64,000 nt of DNA from Lacisediminihabitans sp040549525. GTDB lineage: Bacteria > Actinomycetota > Actinomycetes > Actinomycetales > Microbacteriaceae. How positions within the stretch are numbered: the stretch's first letter is position 1; the number at the start of each line of letters is the position of its first letter. Where the stretch lies: assembly GCF_040549525.1 (NCBI RefSeq), contig NZ_JBEPTM010000001.1:310001-374000 (forward strand), read 5' to 3'. The position numbers and the translations under genes were made by a program. The notes beneath the pieces were generated by a model. That model was not told the origin of the DNA, made no database searches, and worked only from the letters and a program-made list of their open reading frames with translations. Positions 56,917 to 64,000 of the stretch are shown here, piece after piece.

Positions 56917-57759
56917 TCAGGAATCCTTGCGGATCCAACGGAAGGTCAGGCGGCAGGCCACGAGTCCCACCACGAGCCAGATCGCCGTGACGAGAGCCAC
57001 CCCGCCGAGGTTCCAGGTGCCGCCCATCTCGAGAGTCTTGAACGAATCCGGAAGGAATACCGAGCGCATCCCCTGCGCCAGCCACTTGAGCGGGAAGATG
57101 CTGGCGAAGTTCTGCAGCCAGTCGGGCAGCTGCGAGAAGCTGAGATAGACGCCCGAGATGAACTGCAGGATCAGCGTGATCGGGATGATCACCGCCGTGG
57201 CGCTCTTACCGGAGCGGGGCAGGGCGCTCAGCGCGATGCCGAGCACCGCACAGGTGGAGACGCCGAGCAGGAACACCCAGGCGAAGGTGAGCCATTTGAT
57301 GGGATCGGTAGGCAACGGGACCCTGAAGGCCACCGCCGCCACGACGAGCAGCAGTGCCGACTGCAGGATGCCCGTCACGATCACCTGACCGATCTTGCCG
57401 ATGAAGTAGCTCAGCACGGGCAAGGGGGATCCCCCGAGGCGTTTGAGGGTGCCGTCGCTCTTCTCGGTCGCGATATCGATCGACATGTTCTGCAGTCCGC
57501 TGAGAAGCACGCCGGCGGCGAGCATCCCGGGCAGGTAGAAGTCCGCGGCCGTCAGGTTGGCTCCGCTCGCGGTCTTGCCGAAGCTGCCCTCGCTGAAGGC
57601 CACCGAGAAGATCGTGAGGAAGACCAGGGGGAAGAGGAAGGTGAAGAAGACCGAATCGCCCTGGCGGAAGTAGGTCTTGATCTCGTACCCGATACGGCTC
57701 GCCCCCAGGGCGAGGGTGCGGCCGGCGGGCAGTTTGGGGGTCGCGATGGCGGTGGTCAC
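56917..57759 (-). CDS. ABC-2 type transporter permease
   Basis: The 280-aa permease starts at GTG 57759, overlapping the ATPase stop (GTGA). After TLALGASRIGYEIKTYFRQGDSVFFTFLFPLVFL come about six membrane segments. The ABC-2 signature region is NMSIDIATEKSDGTLKRLGGSPLPVLSYFIGKI, with FISGVYLSFSQLPDWLQNFASIFPLKWLAQGMR near the end. It forms the channel of a drug/lipid-type exporter with the ATPase encoded upstream. The histidine kinase gene begins 36 bp downstream, so all four genes are probably one operon. Confidence 0.92.
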   Translation of the reverse strand: MTTAIATPKLPAGRTLALGASRIGYEIKTYFRQGDSVFFTFLFPLVFLTIFSVAFSEGSFGKTASGANLTAADFYLPGMLAAGVLLSGLQNMSIDIATEKSDGTLKRLGGSPLPVLSYFIGKIGQVIVTGILQSALLLVVAAVAFRVPLPTDPIKWLTFAWVFLLGVSTCAVLGIALSALPRSGKSATAVIIPITLILQFISGVYLSFSQLPDWLQNFASIFPLKWLAQGMRSVFLPDSFKTLEMGGTWNLGGVALVTAIWLVVGLVACRLTFRWIRKDS

Positions 57760-58643
57760 AGTGCACGCTCCAGTTCATCCATGGTCTTGTCCTCAGTGCT
57801 GTGCGCCGCAACGAGGTCGAGATAGACGTCCTCGAGGCTCGGGCGTCGCACTTCGAGGCCGGCGGGTTCTCCACCGGTCGCGGCGAACAGGCGGGCGACG
57901 ACGGATGCCGGTTCGGTCGTCCGTTCCTCGTGGGATCCGTTCTCGTCCTGCCACCGCACCACCGGGATGCGGGCATCCGCGCCACCGATCTCGTCGATCG
58001 TGCCGATGTCGATGAGTGTGCCCCCGGCGATCACTCCGGCGCGGTCGCCCAGCTGAGCGGCCTCGTCCAGGTAGTGGGTGGTCAGCAGGATCGTGGTTCC
58101 CTCGCGCTTGAGGGAGCGGATGAGCTCCCAGAACTCGCGTCGCGCCTCCGGGTCGAAGCCGGTGGTCGGCTCGTCGAGGAAGAGCAGCTCCGGACGCCCG
58201 ATCACCCCGAGCGCGACATCCACCCGCCGCCGTTGGCCGCCCGAGAGGGACTTGATGCGTGACTTCGCCTTCTCGGTGAGTCCCACGGCTGCGATGACCT
58301 CGTCCACGTCCCTCGGGTTCGCATAGAAGCCGGCGAAGTGGGCGAGTTGCTCGCGCACGGTCACATTGCCGCTCTCTCCGGTCGACTGCAACACGATTCC
58401 CAGGCGAGCCTTCCAGGCGGTGTCGCCGCGCTGGGGATCCACGCCGAGCACGAGGGCCTCTCCGCTTGTGCGATCGCGGTAGCCCTCGAGGATTTCGATG
58501 GTGGTGGACTTGCCCGCGCCGTTGGGGCCGAGCAGGGCGAAGGTCTCGCCGGCTTCGATGTCGAAGCTCACGCCGTCCAGAGCCGAGAAGTCGCCGTATT
58601 GCTTGCGCAGGTTGCGCACACTCACGTGGGGAGGAGTTGTCAT
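57756..58643 (-). CDS. ABC transporter ATP-binding protein (drug-type exporter)
   Basis: The 295-aa ATPase starts at ATG 58643 (MTTPPHVSVRNLRKQYG) behind GGGGAGG. Walker A is LLGPNGAGKST, the Q-loop region VLQSTGESGNVTVREQL, the signature LSGGQRRRVDVALG, Walker B LLFLDEPTTGFDPEARRE, and the H-loop TTHYLDEAAQ. The C-terminal extension (RWQDENGSHEERTTEPASVV) is typical of the DrrA/CcmA-like exporters. With the ABC-2 permease it pumps an unknown amphiphile out of the cell; the downstream two-component genes probably sense the same compound. Confidence 0.94.
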   Translation of the reverse strand: MTTPPHVSVRNLRKQYGDFSALDGVSFDIEAGETFALLGPNGAGKSTTIEILEGYRDRTSGEALVLGVDPQRGDTAWKARLGIVLQSTGESGNVTVREQLAHFAGFYANPRDVDEVIAAVGLTEKAKSRIKSLSGGQRRRVDVALGVIGRPELLFLDEPTTGFDPEARREFWELIRSLKREGTTILLTTHYLDEAAQLGDRAGVIAGGTLIDIGTIDEIGGADARIPVVRWQDENGSHEERTTEPASVVARLFAATGGEPAGLEVRRPSLEDVYLDLVAAHSTEDKTMDELERAL

Positions 58644-58902
58644 GTGCCCATAGTCCCGCGCCACGCGGCCCACGACAACGGTGCACCGGATGGAGGCTCA
58701 TCAACCGATCGGTGGATGGCGCGAGGAATCCGGTCGGCAGTCGGCCGGAAATCGGGCTCGCCCGCATGCTCGCCCGCAGCTTTGCGCCCCGCGCGACCGT
58801 CGCCTAGACTGGGGCGGGTAGTTGAAATCTGCCATCATTTTCTATGCCCTTTTTGCGAGCGACCGCGACTCGGGCTGACGGATGATGACGGTTCGGCTGC
58901 GA

Positions 58903-58975
58903 AGGGCGGTGGCTCAATTGGTAGAGCAGCGGTCTCCAAAACCGCAGGTTGCAGGTTCAAGTCCTGTCCGCCCTG
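58903..58975 (+). tRNA. tRNA-Trp (CCA anticodon)
   Basis: The 73-base tRNA has acceptor arms AGGGCGG and CCGCCCT, discriminator G, anticodon arm GCGGTCTCCAAAACCGC (anticodon CCA) and T-arm GCAGGTTCAAGTCCTGT. The terminal CCA is not encoded. It stands 55 bp before secE, the usual actinobacterial neighbourhood, and is probably co-transcribed with it. Confidence 0.96.
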
Positions 58976-59030
58976 CAGCTCGATTCGCGCACCTGTGCGG
59001 GTCGACAGTTTCGACGAAGGTAGTAACCAA

Positions 59031-59297
59031 GTGGCGAGAAATGTCATCGACGAGCCGAGTGAGGACATCGTCGCGAATGCCAAACAGGATCGTGGCGCAA
59101 GCCGCGGCCCGTTCGGTCGACTCGTCATCTTCCTTCGGCAGGTAATCAATGAACTGAAGAAGGTCGTCACCCCGACCCGCAAGGAACTGTTCAGCTACAC
59201 CGGTGTCGTGTTGGTCTTCGTGGTCATCATGATGGCGCTGGTCTATGGGCTCGATCTGGTCTTCGCACTCGGAGTGAATACCGTCTTCGGCAAATAA
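59031..59297 (+). CDS. secE: Preprotein translocase subunit SecE
   Basis: The 88-aa protein starts at GTG 59031 with GAAGG upstream; longer in-frame starts would cross the tRNA gene. The hydrophilic N-terminus leads to the conserved amphipathic stretch FGRLVIFLRQVINELKKVVTPTRKEL. One membrane helix follows (YTGVVLVFVVIMMALVYGLDLVF). SecE clamps SecY in the translocon. The gene order tRNA-Trp, secE, nusG, rplK, rplA is standard for the phylum. Confidence 0.96.
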   Translation: MARNVIDEPSEDIVANAKQDRGASRGPFGRLVIFLRQVINELKKVVTPTRKELFSYTGVVLVFVVIMMALVYGLDLVFALGVNTVFGK

Positions 59298-59424
59298 CGA
59301 TCCTCAGCTGGTCCGGGTCGCACGATCCGGATGCACGATCTGATCTGGGGGAGCTGCGGCTCCCGAACCGGCGGCGGCACGCGATGTGCCCGATTCGCCT
59401 AAAAAATATGGAATGAGATTCACA

Positions 59425-60474
59425 GTGTCTGGAACAAACCGCGACGACATCGACCTCGCGACTGCCGCCGAGCAGTCCTCCGAGGAGGACGAAGCGCAGG
59501 AAGGCAACGAGCTGGCCGCGGATGAAGCCTCCGACGAGTCGGCCGAGAGCCGTGCCATCCACGTGGTCGATGAGACCGACGAAGACGACACCGACAGCGA
59601 TGTCGAGGCCGACCTCGATGCCGCGCTCGACGCGGTGGCCCTCGCGGTGGATCCCGAAGCTGATGCCGTCGTGGCCGACGCCCTCGAGATCGACGACGCC
59701 GACGAGGCCGAGGCCGCCGTCGAAGCGACCGAGGACGAGGTCGGATTCGTGGAGGGCGAGACCGAAGAGGTCGTGCCCTTCGACGACGCGTTCGAGGCGG
59801 AGATCGAGTCCGAGCTCGCCGAGCAGTCGAGTGTCGACGAGGCCGAGGGCGAGACAGAGGTCGACCCCTACGACGAGTTCCGCAAGGAGCTCAAGGCCGC
59901 CTACGGCAAGTGGTATGTCATCCACTCCTATGCCGGATTCGAGAAGCGGGTCAAGCAGAACATCGAGAACCGCAAGGTCTCGATGGCCATGGAGGACTTC
60001 GTCTTCCAGGTCGAGGTTCCGATGGAAGATGTCGTCGAGATCAAGAACGGGCAGCGCAAGCTCGTCACTCGCGTGCGCATCCCCGGCTACGTGCTCGTGC
60101 GCATGGATCTCAACGAAGACAGCTGGTCGGTCGTGCGTCACACCCCCGGTGTCACCGGGTTCGTCGGCAACTCGCACAACCCGACACCGCTGCGTTTCGA
60201 AGAGGCCTTCAACATGCTGAAGAGCCTCGTGCAGATCGTCGAAGCTCCGGTCAAGGCCGGCGTCAAGGGCGGGAAGGCCGTCGGTCGCTCCATCCCCCAG
60301 GAAGTCGACTTCGAAATCGGCGAGACGATCACCATCAAGGAGGGTTCGTTCGCGGGCCTTCCCGGGTCGATCAACGAGATCAAGGCGGAGAGCGGCAAGC
60401 TCATCGTGCTGGTCTCCCTGTTCGAGCGCGAGACCCCGGTGGAGCTCAGCTTCGACCAGGTCACCAAGCTCTAG
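59425..60474 (+). CDS. nusG: Transcription antitermination factor NusG with acidic extension
   Basis: I use the GTG at 59425 (MSGTNRDDIDLATAAEQSS), which matches the normal start of actinobacterial NusG; in-frame starts at 59386 and 59413 are possible. About 158 residues are extremely rich in Asp, Glu and Ala (for example DETDEDDTDSDVEADLDAAL). The NGN domain then begins at KWYVIHSYAGFEKRVKQNIE, with RIPGYVLVRMDL and HTPGVTGFVGN. The KOW domain (GETITIKEGSFAGLPGSI) ends the protein at 349 aa. NusG binds RNA polymerase and Rho or the ribosome. A terminator follows 12 bp after the stop. Confidence 0.95.
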   Translation: MSGTNRDDIDLATAAEQSSEEDEAQEGNELAADEASDESAESRAIHVVDETDEDDTDSDVEADLDAALDAVALAVDPEADAVVADALEIDDADEAEAAVEATEDEVGFVEGETEEVVPFDDAFEAEIESELAEQSSVDEAEGETEVDPYDEFRKELKAAYGKWYVIHSYAGFEKRVKQNIENRKVSMAMEDFVFQVEVPMEDVVEIKNGQRKLVTRVRIPGYVLVRMDLNEDSWSVVRHTPGVTGFVGNSHNPTPLRFEEAFNMLKSLVQIVEAPVKAGVKGGKAVGRSIPQEVDFEIGETITIKEGSFAGLPGSINEIKAESGKLIVLVSLFERETPVELSFDQVTKL

Positions 60475-60486
60475 CAGCGCCCTCGC

Positions 60487-60516
60487 AAAGCCCGTCGCTC
60501 GCGCGGCGGGCTTTTT
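60487..60516 (+). terminator. Intrinsic terminator after nusG
   Basis: Stem AAAGCCCGTCGC (60487-60498), loop TCGC and GCGGCGGGCTTT (60503-60514) pair over 12 bp with one G-T, followed by TT and then GCG. It separates secE-nusG from the ribosomal protein genes, which must therefore have their own promoter. Confidence 0.85.
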
Positions 60517-60528
60517 GCGTTCGCCCAT

Positions 60529-60600
60529 GCGGGTGGGGCTTGCTCTGCGGGTGGGGCTGCCTCTGCGGGTGGGGCTGCCTCTCCGGGTCGGGCTTGTCGA
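60529..60600. repeat. Four 18-bp tandem repeats after the nusG terminator
   Basis: Units GCGGGTGGGGCTGCCTCT begin at 60529, 60547, 60565 and 60583. The second and third are identical; the first and fourth carry a few changes (the last begins CCGGGTCGGGC). They lie in the gene-free stretch between nusG and rplK and do not appear to be coding. Confidence 0.85.
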
Positions 60601-60623
60601 GACATCCCGAACCGGTGACTGCA

Positions 60624-60764
60624 CGCAACTGGCAGTTGCGGTTCTCTACCGTGGTCCCAGAGCGCACCAATTGCCAGTTCTGCGATTTCGCTTTCACCAG
60701 AACTGGCACTTCGTGCGCAGAACGGCCACACAGCCAGCACCAACCGCCAGTTGTGCGGCTCTTA
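60624..60764. repeat. Cluster of AACTGGC/GCCAGTT inverted repeats
   Basis: Four elements share the core GCCAGTT or its complement. First is CGCAACTG-G-CAGTTGCG (60624-60640), a palindrome with 8-bp arms. TGCCAGTTCTG (60672-60682) and its exact complement CAGAACTGGCA (60698-60708) form an 11-bp stem with a 15-base loop. CCGCCAGTTGTGCGG lies near 60745-60759. The cluster resembles an intergenic repetitive (REP-like) element. It is inside the 448-bp gap between nusG and rplK, upstream of the rplK promoter. Confidence 0.65.
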
Positions 60765-60783
60765 CCTGACCGCCGTGCGCTCT

Positions 60784-60922
60784 TTACCGCAGTTCAATAG
60801 GCAGCCGCCGACATGTACCGTAAGATAAACAGGTTGCCCTTTCGGGGGCGAATCCACCGCATCCATCCGGATGTCGGGAGAGTCGGCCAACACGGGTCGG
60901 CTCGATACAGAAGAGGAAAATA
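60784..60922 (+). promoter_or_regulatory. Promoter and leader region of rplK-rplA
   Basis: Because nusG has its own terminator, rplK needs a promoter here. A TAAGAT hexamer (60821-60826) is a candidate -10; a good -35 is not seen. The leader of about 90 nt contains GCCCTTTCGGGGGC and GGATGTCGGGAGAGTCGG, which can pair locally, and ends with the ribosome-binding site GAGGAAAATA before the ATG. Leader binding by L1, known for this operon in other bacteria, is possible but not proven by the sequence. Confidence 0.4.
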
Positions 60923-61354
60923 ATGGCACCGAAAAAGAAGGTCACGGGTCTGATCAAGCTTCAGATCCAGGCCGGCGCCGCCAACCCCGCACCGCCCATC
61001 GGGCCTGCGCTGGGTCAGCACGGCGTTAACATCATGGAGTTCTGCAAGGCGTACAACGCCGCGACCGAGTCGCAGCGCGGCAACGTCATCCCGGTCGAGA
61101 TCACCGTCTACGAGGACCGTTCATTCACGTTCATCCTCAAGACGCCCCCGGCCGCCGAGCTCATCAAGAAGGCTGCCGGAGTCGCCAAGGGATCCGGCAC
61201 CCCGCACACCACCAAGGTGGGACGCCTGTCGAAGGACCAGCTCCGCTCGATCGCCGAGCAGAAGATGGTCGACCTCAACGCCAACGACGTTGCAGCGGCA
61301 GAGAAGATCATCGCGGGCACCGCCCGCTCTATGGGAATCACGGTGGACGCATAA
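60923..61354 (+). CDS. rplK: 50S ribosomal protein L11
   Basis: The 143-aa protein is colinear with L11: KKKVTGLIKLQIQAGAANPAPPIGPALGQHGVNIMEFCKAYNAAT in the N-terminal domain, FTFILKTPPAAELIKKAAGVAKGS at the hinge, and the rRNA-binding C-terminal domain ending GTARSMGITVDA. L11 sits at the GTPase-associated centre and is needed for stringent response by ribosome-bound Rel. The stop TAA overlaps the rplA start (TAATG). Confidence 0.98.
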   Translation: MAPKKKVTGLIKLQIQAGAANPAPPIGPALGQHGVNIMEFCKAYNAATESQRGNVIPVEITVYEDRSFTFILKTPPAAELIKKAAGVAKGSGTPHTTKVGRLSKDQLRSIAEQKMVDLNANDVAAAEKIIAGTARSMGITVDA

Positions 61355-62043
61355 TGGCTACGAAATCCAAGGCCTACCGCGCCGCTGCCGAGAAGATGGA
61401 AGAGGGCAAGTTCTACACGCCCAATGAGGCCGTCGGAATCGCCCGCGAGACCGGTTCGAAGAACTTCAACTCCACAGTCGAGGTCGCCCTCAAGCTCGGA
61501 GTAGACCCCCGCAAGGCGGACCAGATGGTTCGTGGAACGGTGATCCTCCCGCACGGAACCGGCAAGACCGCCCGCGTCATCGTGTTCGCAACCGGACCGG
61601 CCGCTGACGCCGCGATCGCTGCGGGCGCCGACGAGGTCGGTGGCGACGAGCTCATCGAGAAGGTGGCCGCCGGCTACACCTCGTTCGACTCCGCCGTCTC
61701 CACGCCGGAGCTCATGGGCAAGGTCGGTCGTCTCGGAAAGGTGCTCGGCCCGCGTGGCCTCATGCCCAACCCGAAGACCGGCACCGTGACCACGGACGTG
61801 GCGAAGGCCGTCTCCGAGATCAAGGGTGGAAAGATCGAGTTCCGCGTCGACAAGCACTCCAACGTGCACTTCATCGTTGGCAAGGCGGCTTTCCCCGCCG
61901 AGCAGCTCGAGGAGAACATCAAGGCGGCGCTCGACGAGATCGTGCGCTCCAAGCCCAGCTCCGCGAAGGGCCGCTACATCCAGAAGGGCACCGTCACGAC
62001 CACTTTCGGTCCGGGCATCCCGCTGGACGTCAACGTCCTCTAG
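61354..62043 (+). CDS. rplA: 50S ribosomal protein L1
   Basis: The 229-aa protein has the L1 pattern: ATKSKAYRAAAEKMEEGKFY, VEVALKLGVDPRKADQMVRGTVILPHGTGKT, GRLGKVLGPRGLMPNPKTGTVT and the end FGPGIPLDVNVL. It builds the L1 stalk on 23S rRNA and in many bacteria represses its own operon. Its start overlaps the rplK stop by one base. A hairpin follows the stop. Confidence 0.98.
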   Translation: MATKSKAYRAAAEKMEEGKFYTPNEAVGIARETGSKNFNSTVEVALKLGVDPRKADQMVRGTVILPHGTGKTARVIVFATGPAADAAIAAGADEVGGDELIEKVAAGYTSFDSAVSTPELMGKVGRLGKVLGPRGLMPNPKTGTVTTDVAKAVSEIKGGKIEFRVDKHSNVHFIVGKAAFPAEQLEENIKAALDEIVRSKPSSAKGRYIQKGTVTTTFGPGIPLDVNVL

Positions 62044-62060
62044 CAGCACCAGATTTATCG

Positions 62061-62090
62061 GAAAGGGGACCACTTCGGTGGTTCCCTTTC
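62061..62090 (+). terminator. Hairpin after rplA
   Basis: GAAAGGGGACCAC (62061-62073), tetraloop TTCG, then GTGGTTCCCTTTC (62078-62090) form a 13-bp stem with one G-T pair. The cap is a UUCG-type stable loop. There is no T tract after it, so termination may be partial. Confidence 0.7.
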
Positions 62091-62143
62091 TGCGTTCGCG
62101 GCACCCGCTGCGAGCGACGGGTCTCGATATTCAAGGAGAGCGG

Positions 62144-62668
62144 ATGACCGTGCGCAGGGCCGAATCCGGCGAGGGGCAGCTCCTCCACGAGCTCGCCGCC
62201 GTCACCTTCGGGCTCGCGTGCCCACCGGGCACCACCGAGCTCGAGATCAGCGAACACGTCGCCCGTCACCTCTCCACCGAGAGTTTCGAGAACTCGCTCG
62301 CCGACCCCGACCGGGAGATCCTGGTGGCTCTCTCCGATTCCGGCTTCGTCGGTTATACGATGCTCGTGTTCGGCGCACCGACGGATGCGGATGTCGCGGC
62401 CGTGGTCACCGCTCGCCCGACGGCCGAGCTGAGCAAGTGCTACGTGCTCGCCGGTGAACACGGCAGCGGCGTGGCATCCGAGCTGATGTCCGCGACGATC
62501 GAGGTCGCGCGACTGCGCGGGTCGGCGACGATCTGGCTCGGCGTGAACGACAAGAACGATCGGGCGAACCGCTTCTACGGCAAGCACGGATTCGAGCGGG
62601 TCGGCTCGAAGCGCTTCGCGCTCGGTGACCGGTTCGAAGACGACTACGTGCGGGAGCTCACTCTCTAA
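62144..62668 (+). CDS. GNAT-family N-acetyltransferase
   Basis: The 174-aa protein starts at ATG 62144 behind AAGGAGAG. It reads MTVRRAESGEGQLLHELAAVTFGLACPPG, then CYVLAGEHGSGVASELMSATIEVARLRG (acetyl-CoA motif A, with the G-x-G-x-A pattern) and WLGVNDKNDRANRFYGKHGFERVGSKRFALG. The pattern resembles ribosomal-protein or small-molecule acetyltransferases. It follows rplA closely but has its own ribosome-binding site. The substrate is unknown. Confidence 0.88.
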   Translation: MTVRRAESGEGQLLHELAAVTFGLACPPGTTELEISEHVARHLSTESFENSLADPDREILVALSDSGFVGYTMLVFGAPTDADVAAVVTARPTAELSKCYVLAGEHGSGVASELMSATIEVARLRGSATIWLGVNDKNDRANRFYGKHGFERVGSKRFALGDRFEDDYVRELTL

Positions 62669-63633
62669 CCGAACTCCGACACGCTCAAAACGATCTTGCC
62701 GCGGGTGTGGCCGGTCTCGATAGCGGTGTGAGCCTCGGCTACATGCTCGAGGTCGAAGACGTGGTCGACGGTCACGTGCACATCTCCGGAGTCGAGCAGC
62801 CGCCCGATGATGGCGAGGGTGGAGCCGTCGGGGGAGGTCTTGTAGGTCGTCGCGCGCACGCCTGCGGCCGCGGAATCCTCCATCAGGGTCGGCCAGCTTC
62901 CGCTCGGGGCGTTCACGAGAAGGCCGCCGGAGCGCAGCACCGACAGGGAACGCGTGCCCGTGTCATCCTGCACATTTCCGATGAGGTCGATGACCACGTC
63001 GACGCGGCTGACGACGTCTTCGAACCGGGTGGTGTTGTGGTCGACCACCTCCGCCGCGCCGAGTTCCCGCAGCCAGCTTTCATTGCGAGCCGAGCCGGTG
63101 GCGATCACATGCGCGCCGAAATAGGCGGCGAACTGCACCGCGAAATGACCGACGCCACCGGATGCCGCGTGGATGAGCACTCGCTGGGCCTCGTGTGCCT
63201 TCGCGACATCCACCACCATTCCCCAGGCACTGAGGGCGGCGAGCGGCACGCCGGCCGCCTCGACATGGGTGAGGCGAGCCGGCTTGCGGGCGATGCTCAT
63301 CGTGGGCACGCTGACATATTCCGCGTAGGTACCCGCAAGCCGTGGCACGGCGACCATACCGAAGACCTCATCGCCGGGCTTGAACGGGCAGCTCTCGTAG
63401 GGACTCTCCACGATGATGCCGCTGAAGTCGGCGCCGAGCACGACGGGGAAGCTCGCGATCGCCGCCGAAGACCCCGCACCGGAGCGTGTCTTCGCATCGA
63501 TCGGGTTCACCCCCGCGGCGATGATCTTGACCACGACCTCGGCGCTCACCTTCATCGGCATCGGCAGCCGGGCCGGAGTGAACACCTCGGGTCCCCCTGT
63601 GGCCGCGATCACCATCGCTCGCATCGTGGTCAT
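62665..63633 (-). CDS. Zinc-independent quinone oxidoreductase-like alcohol dehydrogenase
   Basis: The 322-aa medium-chain dehydrogenase starts at ATG 63633 (MTTMRAMVIAATGGPEVF); an ATG three codons later is also possible. It has KIIAAGVNPIDAKTRSG, LGADFSGIIVE, the NADPH-binding LIHAASGGVGHFAVQFAAYFGAHVIATG and the end HTRGKIVLSV. The zinc ligands of classical alcohol dehydrogenases are absent, which fits the quinone oxidoreductase subgroup. It converges on the GNAT gene with a four-base overlap and diverges from the DUF998 gene. Confidence 0.9.
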   Translation of the reverse strand: MTTMRAMVIAATGGPEVFTPARLPMPMKVSAEVVVKIIAAGVNPIDAKTRSGAGSSAAIASFPVVLGADFSGIIVESPYESCPFKPGDEVFGMVAVPRLAGTYAEYVSVPTMSIARKPARLTHVEAAGVPLAALSAWGMVVDVAKAHEAQRVLIHAASGGVGHFAVQFAAYFGAHVIATGSARNESWLRELGAAEVVDHNTTRFEDVVSRVDVVIDLIGNVQDDTGTRSLSVLRSGGLLVNAPSGSWPTLMEDSAAAGVRATTYKTSPDGSTLAIIGRLLDSGDVHVTVDHVFDLEHVAEAHTAIETGHTRGKIVLSVSEFG

Positions 63634-63653
63634 GAACACAGTCAAGTCGCACA

Positions 63654-63682
63654 ATGATTCGCCGGTGTTACAACGGTGTCAA
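63654..63682 (-). promoter_or_regulatory. Candidate promoter of the quinone oxidoreductase gene
   Basis: On the minus strand TTGACA (63677-63682), a perfect -35, is followed after exactly 17 bp by AATCAT (63654-63659). The ATG lies 21 bp further. The opposite-strand DUF998 gene has its own candidate (TTGGAT with TAGCAT about 18 bp apart, ending at 63712), so the two divergent promoters partly share this region. Confidence 0.55.
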
Positions 63683-63718
63683 TTGGATGCAAACTATGCG
63701 AGGCCGTAGCATTCAACA

Positions 63719-64000
63719 ATGACCGCGCCGATGCCTCCCCATCGCCGGTCTCTCGAGTTCGGCGGAGCCATTCTCGGCTCGGTATTCGTGTTCGCGGCGC
63801 TCGTGATCATCTGGATCGCCCGGCTGTCTCAGGGGCGCGATCTCTACGTGAGCGAACTCGGTGCGGCCGGCCAGCCGACGGCCCACTGGTTCGAGGGCGC
63901 ACTGCTCCTCATTGTGGCCGGCGGCAGCCTCATCGCATATTCCGTTCGCGGCATCCGTTCCCGCTTCGCCGTTCTCTCCGTCTGGGCGCCGGCGGTCTCG
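63719..64000 (+). CDS. DUF998-like membrane protein (cut by window end)
   Basis: An ATG at 63719 opens a frame with no stop to the window edge (94 codons). After MTAPMPPHRRSLEFGG there are at least two membrane segments (AILGSVFVFAALVIIWIARL and WFEGALLLIVAGGSLIAYSV). Between them is the external loop SQGRDLYVSELGAAGQPTAH, whose DLYVSELGAAGQPTA pattern is typical of DUF998 multi-pass proteins of unknown function in actinobacteria. The gene continues beyond 64000. Confidence 0.75.
   Translation, partial: MTAPMPPHRRSLEFGGAILGSVFVFAALVIIWIARLSQGRDLYVSELGAAGQPTAHWFEGALLLIVAGGSLIAYSVRGIRSRFAVLSVWAPAVS

Noticed and set aside
55951..57825. 624-codon plus-strand frame opposite the kinase and ABC permease
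   Set aside because: It lies antisense to genes with intact family motifs and encodes only low-complexity charged sequence.

Overview
The window is a high-GC chromosomal segment from an actinobacterium, most likely of the family Microbacteriaceae. This rests on the menaquinone gene set, a coenzyme-F420-dependent glucose-6-phosphate dehydrogenase, the hadA-hadB-murB order, a NusG with a long acidic N-terminal extension in a tRNA-Trp/secE/nusG/rplK/rplA locus, many GTG starts, and tRNA genes without an encoded CCA. No insertion sequence, prophage or CRISPR array was seen.

Layout. 0-3.9 kb: an NTF2-like C-terminal fragment, a small alarmone synthetase, a DUF2207 membrane protein and a MarR regulator. 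3.9-17.8 kb: respiratory quinone region. It holds menC, menE, menA, menD, menF (isochorismate synthase), the menG/ubiE methyltransferase, a polyprenyl diphosphate synthase and the reductase fprA. Between them lie small membrane genes, a polyphosphate kinase 2 and a roughly 580-bp gene-free stretch packed with repeats. menB and menH are not in the window. 17.8-25.1 kb: cardiolipin synthase, YajQ, a lytic transglycosylase, a LacI regulator, tRNA-Tyr, an inositol monophosphatase and two tandem M23 peptidases with leader ORFs. 25-30 kb: two GH13 glucosidase/amylase genes flanking a Na+/Ca2+-type exchanger, then tRNA-Thr and tRNA-Met. 30.4-35.5 kb: metal homeostasis island with DUF305 lipoprotein, DUF6153, CopB-type ATPase, ArsR regulator and CDF exporter. 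35.5-42.5 kb: DHFR-like protein, a broken SDR gene, a winged-helix protein, a TetR-MMPL efflux pair and two VOC proteins. 42.6-44.4 kb: a three-gene envelope operon (DUF6230, DUF6114, Pro-rich exported protein) behind a strong palindrome. 44.5-51.7 kb: LLM monooxygenase, MetY-like enzyme, Fgd, metallo-beta-lactamase-fold hydrolase, CE7 esterase and NlpC/P60 hydrolase. 51.8-52.1 kb: an orphan 27-residue peptide gene with its own operator, promoter and terminator. 52.1-58.7 kb: hadA-hadB-murB, a third M23 peptidase, and a two-component system/ABC exporter locus whose response regulator carries an in-frame stop. 58.9-64 kb: tRNA-Trp, secE, nusG, rplK, rplA, a GNAT, an oxidoreductase and a truncated DUF998 gene.

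The most unusual items are as follows. (1) The 27-aa peptide gene ends in a CxxC motif and has complete, tightly packed expression signals but no recognisable partner. (2) A nearly identical 16-bp direct-repeat motif lies upstream of all three M23 peptidase genes, which suggests one envelope-stress regulon. (3) Short leader ORFs sit directly in front of two of those genes. (4) The response regulator is split by a nonsense codon. (5) Several perfect palindromic operators (copB, the DUF6230 operon, tetR) and several families of tandem or structured repeats can be read directly. All family assignments come from reading the translations; no database search was run.
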